Origin: Marixanthomonas ophiurae
GTDB taxonomy: Bacteria > Bacteroidota > Bacteroidia > Flavobacteriales > Flavobacteriaceae
Direction of reading: 5' to 3'
Assembly: GCF_003413745.1 (NCBI RefSeq)
Contig: NZ_QVID01000001.1
Span: forward strand, 1,178,001 to 1,242,000
DNA length: 64,000 nucleotides
The position numbers were made by a program, and so were the translations under genes. Each line of letters starts with the position of its first letter. The stretch's first letter is position 1. The notes beneath the pieces are model-generated. The model did no database searches. It saw nothing but the letters and a program-made list of their open reading frames with translations, and had not been told where the DNA came from. Shown here one piece after another: positions 10,254-18,845 of the stretch.

Positions 10254-10573
10254 GTCAATTTATATTTTGAAATTATATATGAAGGCATAAAGTTATAAAA
10301 TGTGATTATGTTATACTCATAAAAATATGTCAATCTTTAGAGTACTTTAAAATATCGCCTGGCTAATACTTTAGCAAAGCACACATGGCTTCTGAAGAAA
10401 AACTCATTACGCTTCTATTTGAAACGTTACTTTTTTATTCCACCTATACGTATATATGTGAGGTATGTAAAGAAAAATTCAACCTCACAAAAGGCAATAC
10501 CTTTGCAAAGTAAACTTTTCTTTAAGAAAACCTTTCGACTAAGTTTTGTAGTTTTGTCGTTTTCAGATTATTT
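10254..10573. other. Intergenic region between nhaA and the cupin gene, no confident gene
   Basis: 320 bp between divergent genes. Two TAnnTTTG-like boxes occur on the plus strand: TACCTTTG at 10498-10505 and TAGTTTTG at 10549-10556. The second lies 17 bp before the cupin-gene ATG, but neither has a clear TTG at the proper spacing. A 42-codon open frame at 10385-10513 has no supporting feature. Nothing else is recognisable. Confidence 0.4.
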
Positions 10574-11440
10574 ATGCAATTACAAGAAATAGATAGAGTC
10601 GAGACAATTTCAAAAAAAGACTTTATTTCAAAATACTTTAAGCCTCAAAAACCAGTAGTTATCGAACGTTTTGTTGAAGATTGGCCTGCCTTTAAAAAGT
10701 GGGACTTAGACTATATGGCCAAAGTAGCGGGAGATAAAGAGGTGCCGCTTTATGACGATAGACCAGTAAGTCATGAAGATGGTTTTAACGAGCCACACGC
10801 AACTATGAAAATGAGCGAGTATATCGATTTGCTCAAGAAAGAACCTACTAAATACCGTATTTTTCTTTGGAATGTTTTAAAAGAAGTGCCTGAGCTACAG
10901 AAAGACTATTCGTATCCAGATTTTGGTATAAAACTAATGAAAGGGCTTCCTATGCTTTTTTTTGGTGGGCAAGACAGCTACACCTTTATGCATTACGATA
11001 TTGATTTGGCTAATATATTCCATTTTCATTTCCACGGAAAAAAAGAAGTTATTTTGTTTGATCAAAAACAGAACGACTACCTATATAAAATTCCTCATTC
11101 GCTAATAACTCGTGAAGATATCAACTTTGCAGATCCGGATTATAAAAAATGGCCTGCTCTAAAAAAAGCAAGAGGTTTTAAAACTCATTTAGAACACGGA
11201 AACGTATTGTATATGCCTGAAGGCTATTGGCACTATATGCGGTATATAACGCCTGGTTTTTCTATGAGTTTGCGCGCCATTGCTCGAAACCCTAAAAATT
11301 TAGGTAAAGCGATTTATAATATTACTATTATGCGTCATTTTGATACCTTGATGCGTAAATTAAAAGGACAAGATTGGATTGATCAAAAAAATGAAAAAGC
11401 CATTACCAAAACACATAACAAGCTTGGGATAGACGGGTAA
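10574..11440 (+). CDS. Cupin-like (JmjC-type) Fe(II)/2-oxoglutarate oxygenase family protein
   Basis: 288 aa, soluble. It shows the cupin_8/JmjC layout: an N-terminal KPVVIERFVEDWPAFKKWDLDY segment, then the iron-binding HYDIDLANIFHFHFHGKKEVILFD (H-x-D), and the distal histidine in LYMPEGYWHYMRYITPG. The 2-oxoglutarate-binding Lys is probably in GKKEV. Proteins of this family hydroxylate protein side chains or small molecules; the substrate here is unknown. The gene stands alone between divergent nhaA and a bidirectional terminator. The family call is firm, the function is open. Confidence 0.82.
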   Translation: MQLQEIDRVETISKKDFISKYFKPQKPVVIERFVEDWPAFKKWDLDYMAKVAGDKEVPLYDDRPVSHEDGFNEPHATMKMSEYIDLLKKEPTKYRIFLWNVLKEVPELQKDYSYPDFGIKLMKGLPMLFFGGQDSYTFMHYDIDLANIFHFHFHGKKEVILFDQKQNDYLYKIPHSLITREDINFADPDYKKWPALKKARGFKTHLEHGNVLYMPEGYWHYMRYITPGFSMSLRAIARNPKNLGKAIYNITIMRHFDTLMRKLKGQDWIDQKNEKAITKTHNKLGIDG

Positions 11441-11460
11441 TCAAGTTATTCTAAAATTAA

Positions 11461-11499
11461 AAAAGAGCCTTCTAGATATTTTGCAGAAGGCTCTTTTTG
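11461..11499. terminator. Bidirectional terminator between convergent genes
   Basis: A 14-bp stem, AAAAAGAGCCTTCT (11461-11474) with AGAAGGCTCTTTTT (11486-11499), has an 11-nt loop. A-rich and T-rich flanks allow termination of both the cupin gene and the phosphate transporter gene. Confidence 0.9.
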
Positions 11500-11521
11500 T
11501 TTCCGAATAATACTACTACTA

Positions 11522-13765
11522 CTATGCTTTTTTATAGCTTATATAATACTCTTCCATTAAGTTCATTAAAGCAGTAATCAAATCTTTTGTTTCTAACAAT
11601 AGACTGAAATACAGTGCCGTATTTTTCGGGCTCGATTCTTCTGTTCTAGTACGAGCTATCTGTTTTTCAATTTTTTCTGAAACAAACTCAAAAAGCTCTT
11701 GTTTTTTATCTAACACGTTTTCAATTTTTTCAATTTCCCTATTTTGGAAAATGGATTCAATATCAGTAAAGAGGTCTTGCAGGGATTGATCAATTTCCTG
11801 AAGATCTTTAATTTGATTGAAACGTAACGCCTTGTGGTTGTTGTTTACGTGCTTGTAACTTGCTTTTGAAATAAACTCAAGCGATTGGGCTACATCTTGT
11901 AAATAACCAAGGATAATAATGTAGAAGTTGCTTCCGCGAACACTTTTCTCGTCTAGGTCTTTAATGAAATAGAAAATATTATCACGTAATTCGTCAATTT
12001 CATCATTTAGTTTCTTAACTCCCTTTTTGCTCTTTTTAAGCTTAGATGTGTCTTGTTTAGCCAATCCGCGAAGCATGTCAGAGTAAATTTTATTGCTTCG
12101 GTGAATCACTTTTGCGATATTATCAGCACTTTCTTGAATGATGCCTTGTACGGTATTACTTTCGGTCTTCTTAAGTCCGGTTTCATCCATAATGGCATTG
12201 CTTTTCTTTTTGTAAGAAAGGTAATTTCTAACTAATAAAAGGACAGCCAACATTAGTAAAATAGCGATAGCAACTCCTTTTCCTAAAAAGATAAGGTATG
12301 CTAATGTTCCTGCGGCTACAAAAGCGCTAAATGCTGTAAAGAACCAGCCGCCAATTACATTAAGTACTCCAGCAACACGGTACACCGCACTTTCTCGTCC
12401 CCAAGCTCTATCGGCCAAAGAAGTACCCATAGCAACCATAAAGGTTACGTATGTTGTAGATAAAGGCAGTTTCATAGAGGTAGCTATTGAGATAAGTACT
12501 CCTGCCACGACTAAGTTAATTGAGGCACGAATCATATCAAAAGCTGGTAATTCGTAGGTTCTATGTTTTGGTAATTCTACTACAGGTTTCTCAAAACGTG
12601 AGTTTATATTTTTAGTGGTAGCTTTTGGCAAAACATAATTTAATCCTTGAGCTACTCTCGAAGTACCTTTTACAACTACCCTAGATAACATATTAGGTTG
12701 AAATTTTTCATGACCTTCTCCTTGTCTGGATAGTCCGATTTCGGTTTCAGCGACGCTACGGGCTTTTTTAGAGAACCAAAGTGTCAATACCATTACACCA
12801 CCAGCTATAAATAGCAAGAAAGGTTCTGCGGGCACTTTTTCAGAAAGAACATCCATAGAGAAAGTAGAGGCAGATTCACCAGAGGCCAACCAAGCTTCGT
12901 AAGAATGAAAGGCAGCCATAGGGACACCAATAAAGTTAACCAAATCGTTACCTGAAAAGGCGAGTGCTAAGCCAAACGTACCTATTGCAATTACCATAAT
13001 AAGGATGCTTTTCTTGAACAGTTTCATAAAGAGAAAAGAAAAGAGCGTCCAGAAAATAAAGCTTCCTCCAATAAAGTATAGCTCGTTTCCTTCTACTACT
13101 TCTTTAAAATCCCCGTAATAAGGGGTTCCTTTCAATCCTTTCATAAAGATGAAATATCCAATGGCCGTTAGGGCAACGCCGCCAAATAATGCACCAAAAT
13201 TTTTAATTCTCTTTTCGTAATGGAAGGTAAACACCAAACGGGATAACCACTGAACGACTGCCCCTACCGTAAAGGCGATGACGACGGAAAGTAGAATCCC
13301 CAATATAATTTCAGTAGCTTTTGCAGTGTTTATGTATTTGCCAAGATCTGCCCAAGTTTCAGTTTCATTAGCACCAATTTTTATTAGCGACATCACTACG
13401 GCAGCTCCCAATAATTCAAAAACGATTGAAACTGTTGTTGATGTTGGTAAACCGAGGGTGTTAAAAAAGTCGAGCAGTAATATATCGGTTATCATAACTG
13501 CCATAAAAACAATCATGATTTCTTCAAAGTAAAATTGTCCAGGGTCGAAAATACCTTTTCTTGCAACCTCCATCATCCCGCTTGAAAAGACGGCACCGAT
13601 AAAAATACCAAGACTGGCAATGATCATTATCGATTTAAATGATATGGCTTTAGAACCGATGGCCGAGTTAAGGAAATTAACGGCATCGTTACTAACCCCT
13701 ACAACAAGATCGGCAACGGCAAGTACTGCCAATGCTACGATCATTAATAAGTATATGTTTTCCAT
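11522..13765 (-). CDS. PiT-family inorganic phosphate transporter fused to a PhoU-like domain
   Basis: 747-aa inner membrane protein. The two PHO4 repeats carry the PiT signatures: GVSNDAVNFLNSAIGSKA near residue 23 in the first half, and the second repeat at about 410-520 with SIATSMKLPLSTTYVTFMVAMGTSLADRAWG. Helices continue to about 525. The last 200 residues are helical and charged (ESADNIAKVIHRSNKIYSDML...LDEKSVRGSNFYI) and match the PhoU-like domain fused to many Bacteroidota PiT carriers. It imports phosphate or metal-phosphate with H+ or Na+. It lies 75 bp downstream of the porin on the same strand, so porin and carrier probably form one operon. Confidence 0.92.
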   Translation of the reverse strand: MENIYLLMIVALAVLAVADLVVGVSNDAVNFLNSAIGSKAISFKSIMIIASLGIFIGAVFSSGMMEVARKGIFDPGQFYFEEIMIVFMAVMITDILLLDFFNTLGLPTSTTVSIVFELLGAAVVMSLIKIGANETETWADLGKYINTAKATEIILGILLSVVIAFTVGAVVQWLSRLVFTFHYEKRIKNFGALFGGVALTAIGYFIFMKGLKGTPYYGDFKEVVEGNELYFIGGSFIFWTLFSFLFMKLFKKSILIMVIAIGTFGLALAFSGNDLVNFIGVPMAAFHSYEAWLASGESASTFSMDVLSEKVPAEPFLLFIAGGVMVLTLWFSKKARSVAETEIGLSRQGEGHEKFQPNMLSRVVVKGTSRVAQGLNYVLPKATTKNINSRFEKPVVELPKHRTYELPAFDMIRASINLVVAGVLISIATSMKLPLSTTYVTFMVAMGTSLADRAWGRESAVYRVAGVLNVIGGWFFTAFSAFVAAGTLAYLIFLGKGVAIAILLMLAVLLLVRNYLSYKKKSNAIMDETGLKKTESNTVQGIIQESADNIAKVIHRSNKIYSDMLRGLAKQDTSKLKKSKKGVKKLNDEIDELRDNIFYFIKDLDEKSVRGSNFYIIILGYLQDVAQSLEFISKASYKHVNNNHKALRFNQIKDLQEIDQSLQDLFTDIESIFQNREIEKIENVLDKKQELFEFVSEKIEKQIARTRTEESSPKNTALYFSLLLETKDLITALMNLMEEYYISYKKA

Positions 13766-13840
13766 TTTCTTTAATTAAAGTGGTGCAAATCTCTTAATTT
13801 AATTGCCTTTTATTGTTACCAAATTGTTATCTATTATCTT

Positions 13841-15067
13841 TTAAAAATGTAGGTCAAACCCTATGCGAAATGTTATTGGGCCTTTTTCATTTTCAATTGT
13901 ATTATAACTTAAATCACTTTGTACTTTTAGTTTATGACCTACAATATATTTTGAAACGCCAAAAGTATATTGATTTTGATTTTGTTTCTCAGTTATACTG
14001 TCAAAACTTAAAGTAGTAAAGCGTCCAGCTACTTCATAATTGTTTTTAAAAAGATAGCCGGCTTGAAAATTTAAAGCGTCTCCAACTAAAACAACATCGT
14101 TGGTTGGGTTTCCTTCTTTATCTAAAGCAGGTGAGCCATCAGTTTCTGTAGCAACGGGATCGTCAGCATTTCTATTTGAATATTCACCCATAAAAGAGAA
14201 GCCTTTGTATTTAAACATCGCATCAACAAATACAGTTGAGATATCTGTCTCGTAAAAACCTGTGCTGGTCTGCATATAGCTTCCTTGGTTACTTCTTGTC
14301 TTTACAGCATTATCATTATAATCATAGGTAACACCTATCATTAATTTTGGGGTTTGTTCGCGTTTTAAATCACTCTGCACATACTCAGAACCTCCAGTAA
14401 AAGCACCGAAAGGTAAAAGCTCTAGCCTTCCTGTATATTGGTGGCCTCCAAGATTACCTGAAGTAATATTTCTTCCTTCACCTTGTGAAAGCGCAAACTT
14501 TTCACGTAGAATAATTTTTTCTGAAAGTTTAGTACGGTGTCGTAATTGAATACCTAAATCCCGGTCTATATTAAATCTTCTGTTTAACAAGGATCGGTCA
14601 ATCAATTGCATATTGGCAGATGATACCACCCGCTCTATGTTACCAGGAAGTTTGGTTTGTCCTGCCCATAATTCGAAATTTTCATAAAAATTCCACATAA
14701 GTACGGCATCCAAAATATACCGTGGGGCATTGCTGGTAAATTGGTTCTCTCCAGATAGATCTCGGTTGGAAAGACCAAGTTCTATTTTATATTTTAGTTT
14801 TGGGGAATAAGCGAAACCATCAAACTTTAGCCGAGCTCTTCTAATTAAAAAATTTTGATCTGGCTTTGTATACTGGACTCCATTATGATCCCAAGTAGAA
14901 AGTGCCCTAAACTGAATGCGAGGGGCAAATTTAACACTCCATGAACTATCTTTAGCAACTATGTTTAGGAGCCCTTTGCCAAACGAAGTGTTAGTTGTAT
15001 CTTGAGCACTTCCCTTTAAAATAAAGGAAAATAATGCTAGAAACACTATTAAATAGTGTAGCCTCAT
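13841..15067 (-). CDS. Phosphate-selective porin O/P family outer membrane protein
   Basis: 408 aa. The signal peptide (MRLHYLIVFLALFSFILKGSAQ) is followed by a barrel that opens with WSVKFAPRIQFRALSTWDHNG and RRARLKFDGFAYSPKLKYKIELGLSN, characteristic of the OprO/OprP-like family. Repeated amphipathic strands alternate with charged loops, and the C-terminus is aromatic (FRIGFDLHF). It likely lets phosphate or small anions cross the outer membrane. It precedes a phosphate carrier on the same strand, which supports the assignment. A weak -7-like box (CAAAGAAC read on plus, 15097-15104) lies 30 bp upstream of the start. Confidence 0.88.
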   Translation of the reverse strand: MRLHYLIVFLALFSFILKGSAQDTTNTSFGKGLLNIVAKDSSWSVKFAPRIQFRALSTWDHNGVQYTKPDQNFLIRRARLKFDGFAYSPKLKYKIELGLSNRDLSGENQFTSNAPRYILDAVLMWNFYENFELWAGQTKLPGNIERVVSSANMQLIDRSLLNRRFNIDRDLGIQLRHRTKLSEKIILREKFALSQGEGRNITSGNLGGHQYTGRLELLPFGAFTGGSEYVQSDLKREQTPKLMIGVTYDYNDNAVKTRSNQGSYMQTSTGFYETDISTVFVDAMFKYKGFSFMGEYSNRNADDPVATETDGSPALDKEGNPTNDVVLVGDALNFQAGYLFKNNYEVAGRFTTLSFDSITEKQNQNQYTFGVSKYIVGHKLKVQSDLSYNTIENEKGPITFRIGFDLHF

Positions 15068-15181
15068 ATAAAATCGTTTTTAAGTTTTTGTCGCTGCAAA
15101 GAACTTACTTCCGTGTTAAGTTAACGTTTCCTGAATATTATTTCTATATAATAATACAGTTATTTGTTAACAAGAAACATA

Positions 15182-15208
15182 TAAAAAAGCTGCCTGATCA
15201 GGGCAGCT
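15182..15208 (-). terminator. Minus-strand rho-independent terminator with no known gene before it
   Basis: Read on the minus strand, AGCTGCC (15208-15202) pairs with GGCAGCT (15194-15188) around a 7-nt loop and is followed by TTTTTT (plus 15183-15188). On the plus strand there is no T tract. No annotated minus-strand gene ends here: the porin starts 115 bp further on. It may therefore end a small RNA or attenuate the porin leader. Confidence 0.6.
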
Positions 15209-15405
15209 CATACACTTAAAAAATCCAGTCGACAAAAACTTTAACGATTTTAGATAGGTGTAAAAATTGTCTATAGACTTTACAAATTAAGGGATTTAAT
15301 GTAGTGTAGTTATCATGGTAAGATTACTAAATTATTAATTTGCTGAGATTTCTAATGTTAAGTTTTTATATATAAATAACTGATAATAAGGTTTATAAAA
15401 TTTTA

Positions 15406-15445
15406 ATGTAAATTTAATGTTAAGTAAACATTTAATTAATGTAAA
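15406..15445 (+). promoter_or_regulatory. Pho-box-like 11-bp phased repeats before the MORN-like gene
   Basis: ATGTAAA (15406-15412), ATGTTAA (15417-15423) and ATGTAAA (15439-15445) start exactly 11 or 22 bp apart; the unit at 15428-15434 is ACATTTA. Seven-mers every 11 bp are the architecture of PhoB sites in E. coli. The last unit ends 8 bp before the -7 box, where a -33 element would otherwise sit. The region is AT-rich, so chance is possible. Confidence 0.45.
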
Positions 15446-15453
15446 ATATGTTG

Positions 15454-15461
15454 TATATTTG
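15454..15461 (+). promoter_or_regulatory. -7 promoter box of the MORN-like gene
   Basis: TATATTTG matches TAnnTTTG. No TTG lies at the usual upstream distance; phased repeats occupy that position, as expected for an activator-dependent promoter. The predicted leader is about 20 nt. Confidence 0.55.
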
Positions 15462-15487
15462 GTATATAGATATTAAAAAAGAATATT

Positions 15488-15859
15488 ATGAAAAATATAA
15501 TCACACTTCTAGCTTTAGTAGCCATAGTAGCAATAGGTACAGCTCAAGAAAAAAATAATAAAGATAAGTATGTACTTACTGGATTGGATGGTAATGTTGT
15601 TGAGGCAACTTTGTATCACGATAATGGTGTAGTGGCACAAACAGGCTTTTATACCTTAGATAATAAATTACAAGGTAAATGGGTAAGTTATGACACGAAT
15701 GGAAATAAAACAGCTATTGCAGAATATGACAAAGGAAAAAAAGTAGGATCTTGGGTTTTCTTTCAAGGTGAGACCATAAAAGAAGTTACTTATATGAATT
15801 CTAAAATTGCAAAAGTGAATACTTTTAAAAAGGATAACACTCAGATTGTTTCCAACTAG
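15488..15859 (+). CDS. Small secreted MORN/YwqK-like repeat protein
   Basis: 123 aa. A signal peptide of about 20 residues (MKNIITLLALVAIVAIGTAQ) is followed by MORN-like strand pairs: LYHDNGVVAQTGFY, LQGKWVSYDTNGNKTAIAEY and KVGSWVFF. Homologues in flavobacteria are often labelled nicotinic acid mononucleotide adenylyltransferase, which the sequence does not support: there is no nucleotidyltransferase (T/H)xGH motif and the protein is exported. The function is unknown. The upstream phased repeats suggest expression under phosphate control. It is monocistronic, ending at a strong terminator. Confidence 0.8.
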   Translation: MKNIITLLALVAIVAIGTAQEKNNKDKYVLTGLDGNVVEATLYHDNGVVAQTGFYTLDNKLQGKWVSYDTNGNKTAIAEYDKGKKVGSWVFFQGETIKEVTYMNSKIAKVNTFKKDNTQIVSN

Positions 15860-15879
15860 AGTTTAAACAATAAAATAAG

Positions 15880-15914
15880 AAAGCCCGACAGTTTAAACTT
15901 GTCGGGCTTTTTTT
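15880..15914. terminator. Terminator between convergent MORN-like gene and TonB receptor
   Basis: An 11-bp perfect stem, AAAGCCCGACA (15880-15890) with TGTCGGGCTTT (15900-15910), has a 9-nt loop and a T tail to 15914 on the plus strand. It may also serve the minus-strand receptor gene. Confidence 0.88.
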
Positions 15915-15932
15915 AGTAACTTATTTATTATT

Positions 15933-18761
15933 CTAAAACCGAATACTATAAGAAAGGCTAATTTCTTGTCCGGGGTTCCACTTAGAATAAATTTGATCTT
16001 CTCCACCAAAAGATTGATAAACACTTTCTACGTCGTCATCTAATAAATTTTCAAATTGTAAACTAATTGTAGAATTTTTGTTTTCACCAAATGTCTTTGA
16101 AATATTCAACTTAACATTATGGAAGGGTAGCGTAAATACATCGGCTACATCACCTGCACCTACAATTTGTAATGTTTTACCTTGCGTATTATAAAACAAT
16201 CCACCTTGCCAGCCAGTGTCGTCGTTGTTATAATTAAGTCCAACATTAATTAAGTAAGGAGATTGACCTTGAAGTTGGCGTGTATCGTCTAGTGTTTCGC
16301 CTTCTCTAAGGTTATCAAGTCTTCCTTCCCTTTCATCGTCACTGTAGTCCTGTTGTGATTCTATTAATGAAAAATTGGCGTTGAATGAGAGGTCCTGCAA
16401 CCCATCAATAAAACCAAGGTTTTTTCTAACCTCAATTTCTCCTCCAAAAACATTAGCGTCTCCAAGGTTTAAAGGGGTGTACTGTCCATACGCTCTTCTA
16501 ATAAAGGAAAGTTCAATTGGATCATTAAATGATTTATAAAAACCACTTAATGCGAAGAAATCACTGTTTTCGCCGTATTTTTCAAACCGCAAATCAAAGT
16601 TATTGATATAACTAGGCTGTAGATCAATGTTACCAATAAAAGTGGTGCTACTAATAGGATCGAAAATTTCAGCTAATGATGCTTCTTTAAATGAAGGTCT
16701 TGCGGTAGTACGTGCGTATGAAGCTCGTATTTTTTCATTGCCATCTTCATCAAGGTCAAAGATTAAATTTGCTGAAGGGAAAAAGTCGGACTTATCTAAA
16801 ATAGTAGCATCAACTAATTCAGTTCCATTTTGGTTTTCTCCAGTGTAGATTAAATCGAATTTTTCAAAACGAACTCCTAAAATAGCATTAAACCAACTGG
16901 TAACTTTAAACTCTTCTGAAAGATATCCTGCAGCAACAGATACCTCAGAATCATATGAATCTGAGTCGTTAGAGTCATCTCTAATATAAAAACCACTATT
17001 TGTAGTTGGATTATATACATTCTCATCATCAAGAATTAAATTAGGATTTCCGCCTAACGAAGCCGATGGAAAGTTTAAGAATGGGATTGCAAATTTAACT
17101 ACTTCAAAATCACGTTGCTTATACGTATAAGCACCACCAAATTTTACTTTAGCGTCGTAACCAAATAGGGTGTGTTTTTTTTCAATATCTAATTTTCCAG
17201 CTAAATTTATTTCTTCTAAGTTTCTATAAAACCTTGAAGGTAGACCAGACTCACTAGGTTCGATTGTGAAAACTTCTTCGCCAGTTTGTGAGTTAGTAGA
17301 CACTCTAAAAGGTGTTACTCTAAAATCTTTATCGTCAATTCGGGCTATAGTAGGAGATAACTTCCATTCAATAGTCCAATTATTTTCACTTCCCAAAGAG
17401 TGTTTTCCGCTTAATAAACCATTGGTTATAGCTCTTTCAGTGTAAATTAAATTATCTTTCTTTACATTATTGCTGCTTATAATAAAGTTACTTTGTCTAA
17501 AGATTGATGCTTCAGATTCTCCATTTTGAATGTGAAGTACATTAAATCTATATTTAGATTTTTCAGTTTTGAAAGACAATCCAGCTAAACCACTAATTAA
17601 TACATTGTTGTTACCTACGTCTCCATTTTGGGTTCTATCGGCAAGTAGTTCAAAGTTAGATTTATCAGTTTCATCTTTTCTGTATATCTGGCCATCAACA
17701 TATTCATCATAGTATTTAGTTTCATTTTTGTAAGACAATGAAGCTAAAAACCCAAGTTTGTTATCACCAATTTCATATTGATTACCAGCTGTGGCTGATA
17801 ATTTAAAATCCATCAAACTTTGTTCACGTTGTGCAGCTAAGGTTGGGTTAAAACGTTGTGTTATAACTTGTGCAACCTCACCGTTTTGTTGTGGTAATGG
17901 CACATCTTGATTAGGAACCAATGGGTTATCTCTCAAGCCATCATCAAAACCTAAAAAGTCGGTGTTACTTTTATCAGATACTAAATAATTATCCTGAAAG
18001 TGGAAATCTGAATTATAACTTGCTCCTATAGATAAACTATATTCTTCTCGGCTTGGGATGTCTTTTGTTACAATATCAACAACACCACCAGTAAAGTCTG
18101 CAGGTTGATCTGCTGTAGCAGATTTAACAACTAAAATATTTTCTAGTATTTGGGTAGGGAAAATGTCAAGTTGTAATGTATTTCTGTCTGGGTCAAGACC
18201 TGGAACATCTACTCCGTTTAAAATAGATTTTGTGTACCGGTCGCCAAGCCCTCTTACATACACAAATTTTCCACCTTGAATAGAAACACCTGGTACATTT
18301 TTAACAGCATTTGCTACACTACTAGCCCCTGTTTTTTTAATACTTTCAAGAGATAGACCATCCATTAAATTAACTGAATTTTTCTGTAAGCTAAGAACAG
18401 CTGCTTCAGTGTTTTTTCGGGCAGTTGTAGTAATTATTACCTCGTCTAATTGACCAGCACTTGCTTGTAGCGTTACATTAACAGCTGTAGATTCGTTTTC
18501 AGAAATAATAATATCTGTTATTTCTTTAGTTTGATATCCAACAAACGAAAAAACCAATGTATAGGTACCTGGCTTTAAATCTAATGTGTATTTTCCTTCA
18601 AAGTCTGATGTAGTTCCTGTTTGAGTTCCTTTAACTACAACATTTGCAAATGGAAGGACATCGTTGTACTCTCCATCATTTATGGTGCCGTTTACAGAAC
18701 CTGTTTGACTAAAGGCTAATTGTGTTAAAAAAAGTAATAATACTAGTAACGTATTTTTCAT
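15933..18761 (-). CDS. TonB-dependent receptor, second gene of a lipoprotein-receptor operon
   Basis: 942 aa. The signal peptide ends at AFSQ; a CarboxypepD_reg-like domain (GTINDGEYNDVLPFANVVVKGT..TTSDFEGKY) covers about residues 22-110. The plug has VPGVSIQGGKFVYVRGLGDRY, LNGVDVPGLDPDRN, and SATADQPADFTGGVVDIVTK. The barrel ends in an aromatic strand (EISLSYSIRF). The VRGLGDRYTKSILNG plug type differs from SusC and from the receptor at 3408. The ligand is unknown. It lies 84 bp downstream of a surface lipoprotein on the same strand, inside a block of phosphate-transport genes. Uptake of an organic phosphorus compound is therefore a reasonable but unproven hypothesis. Confidence 0.9.
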   Translation of the reverse strand: MKNTLLVLLLFLTQLAFSQTGSVNGTINDGEYNDVLPFANVVVKGTQTGTTSDFEGKYTLDLKPGTYTLVFSFVGYQTKEITDIIISENESTAVNVTLQASAGQLDEVIITTTARKNTEAAVLSLQKNSVNLMDGLSLESIKKTGASSVANAVKNVPGVSIQGGKFVYVRGLGDRYTKSILNGVDVPGLDPDRNTLQLDIFPTQILENILVVKSATADQPADFTGGVVDIVTKDIPSREEYSLSIGASYNSDFHFQDNYLVSDKSNTDFLGFDDGLRDNPLVPNQDVPLPQQNGEVAQVITQRFNPTLAAQREQSLMDFKLSATAGNQYEIGDNKLGFLASLSYKNETKYYDEYVDGQIYRKDETDKSNFELLADRTQNGDVGNNNVLISGLAGLSFKTEKSKYRFNVLHIQNGESEASIFRQSNFIISSNNVKKDNLIYTERAITNGLLSGKHSLGSENNWTIEWKLSPTIARIDDKDFRVTPFRVSTNSQTGEEVFTIEPSESGLPSRFYRNLEEINLAGKLDIEKKHTLFGYDAKVKFGGAYTYKQRDFEVVKFAIPFLNFPSASLGGNPNLILDDENVYNPTTNSGFYIRDDSNDSDSYDSEVSVAAGYLSEEFKVTSWFNAILGVRFEKFDLIYTGENQNGTELVDATILDKSDFFPSANLIFDLDEDGNEKIRASYARTTARPSFKEASLAEIFDPISSTTFIGNIDLQPSYINNFDLRFEKYGENSDFFALSGFYKSFNDPIELSFIRRAYGQYTPLNLGDANVFGGEIEVRKNLGFIDGLQDLSFNANFSLIESQQDYSDDEREGRLDNLREGETLDDTRQLQGQSPYLINVGLNYNNDDTGWQGGLFYNTQGKTLQIVGAGDVADVFTLPFHNVKLNISKTFGENKNSTISLQFENLLDDDVESVYQSFGGEDQIYSKWNPGQEISLSYSIRF

Positions 18762-18776
18762 AACTATTATTTATAA

Positions 18777-18808
18777 AACTTGCCCGCTTTGTTTAAAGCG
18801 AGCAAGTT
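18777..18808 (-). other. Hairpin between lipoprotein and receptor genes
   Basis: AACTTGC-C-CGCTTT (18777-18790) pairs with AAAGCG-A-GCAAGTT (18795-18808): 13 of 14 positions pair around a GTTT loop. On the minus strand only four T follow. It may act as a partial terminator or an RNA stabiliser, giving more lipoprotein than receptor. Confidence 0.65.
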
Positions 18809-18845
18809 GGCTAATTATATGAGAACAAAAATTTAATCAATCGAA

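Noticed and set aside
10385-10513. 42-codon plus-strand frame in the nhaA-cupin gap with a CxxC pair
   Set aside because: Starts without a promoter or ribosome site close by, no hydrophobic or conserved pattern. Kept only as a note.
15417-15478. 19-codon frame starting ATGTTAAG upstream of the MORN-like gene
   Set aside because: It overlaps the phased repeats and the -7 box, so it would not be transcribed from that promoter.
15488-15859. The label nicotinic acid mononucleotide adenylyltransferase for the MORN-like protein
   Set aside because: No nucleotidyltransferase (T/H)xGH motif, a signal peptide is present, and the repeats are MORN/YwqK-like.
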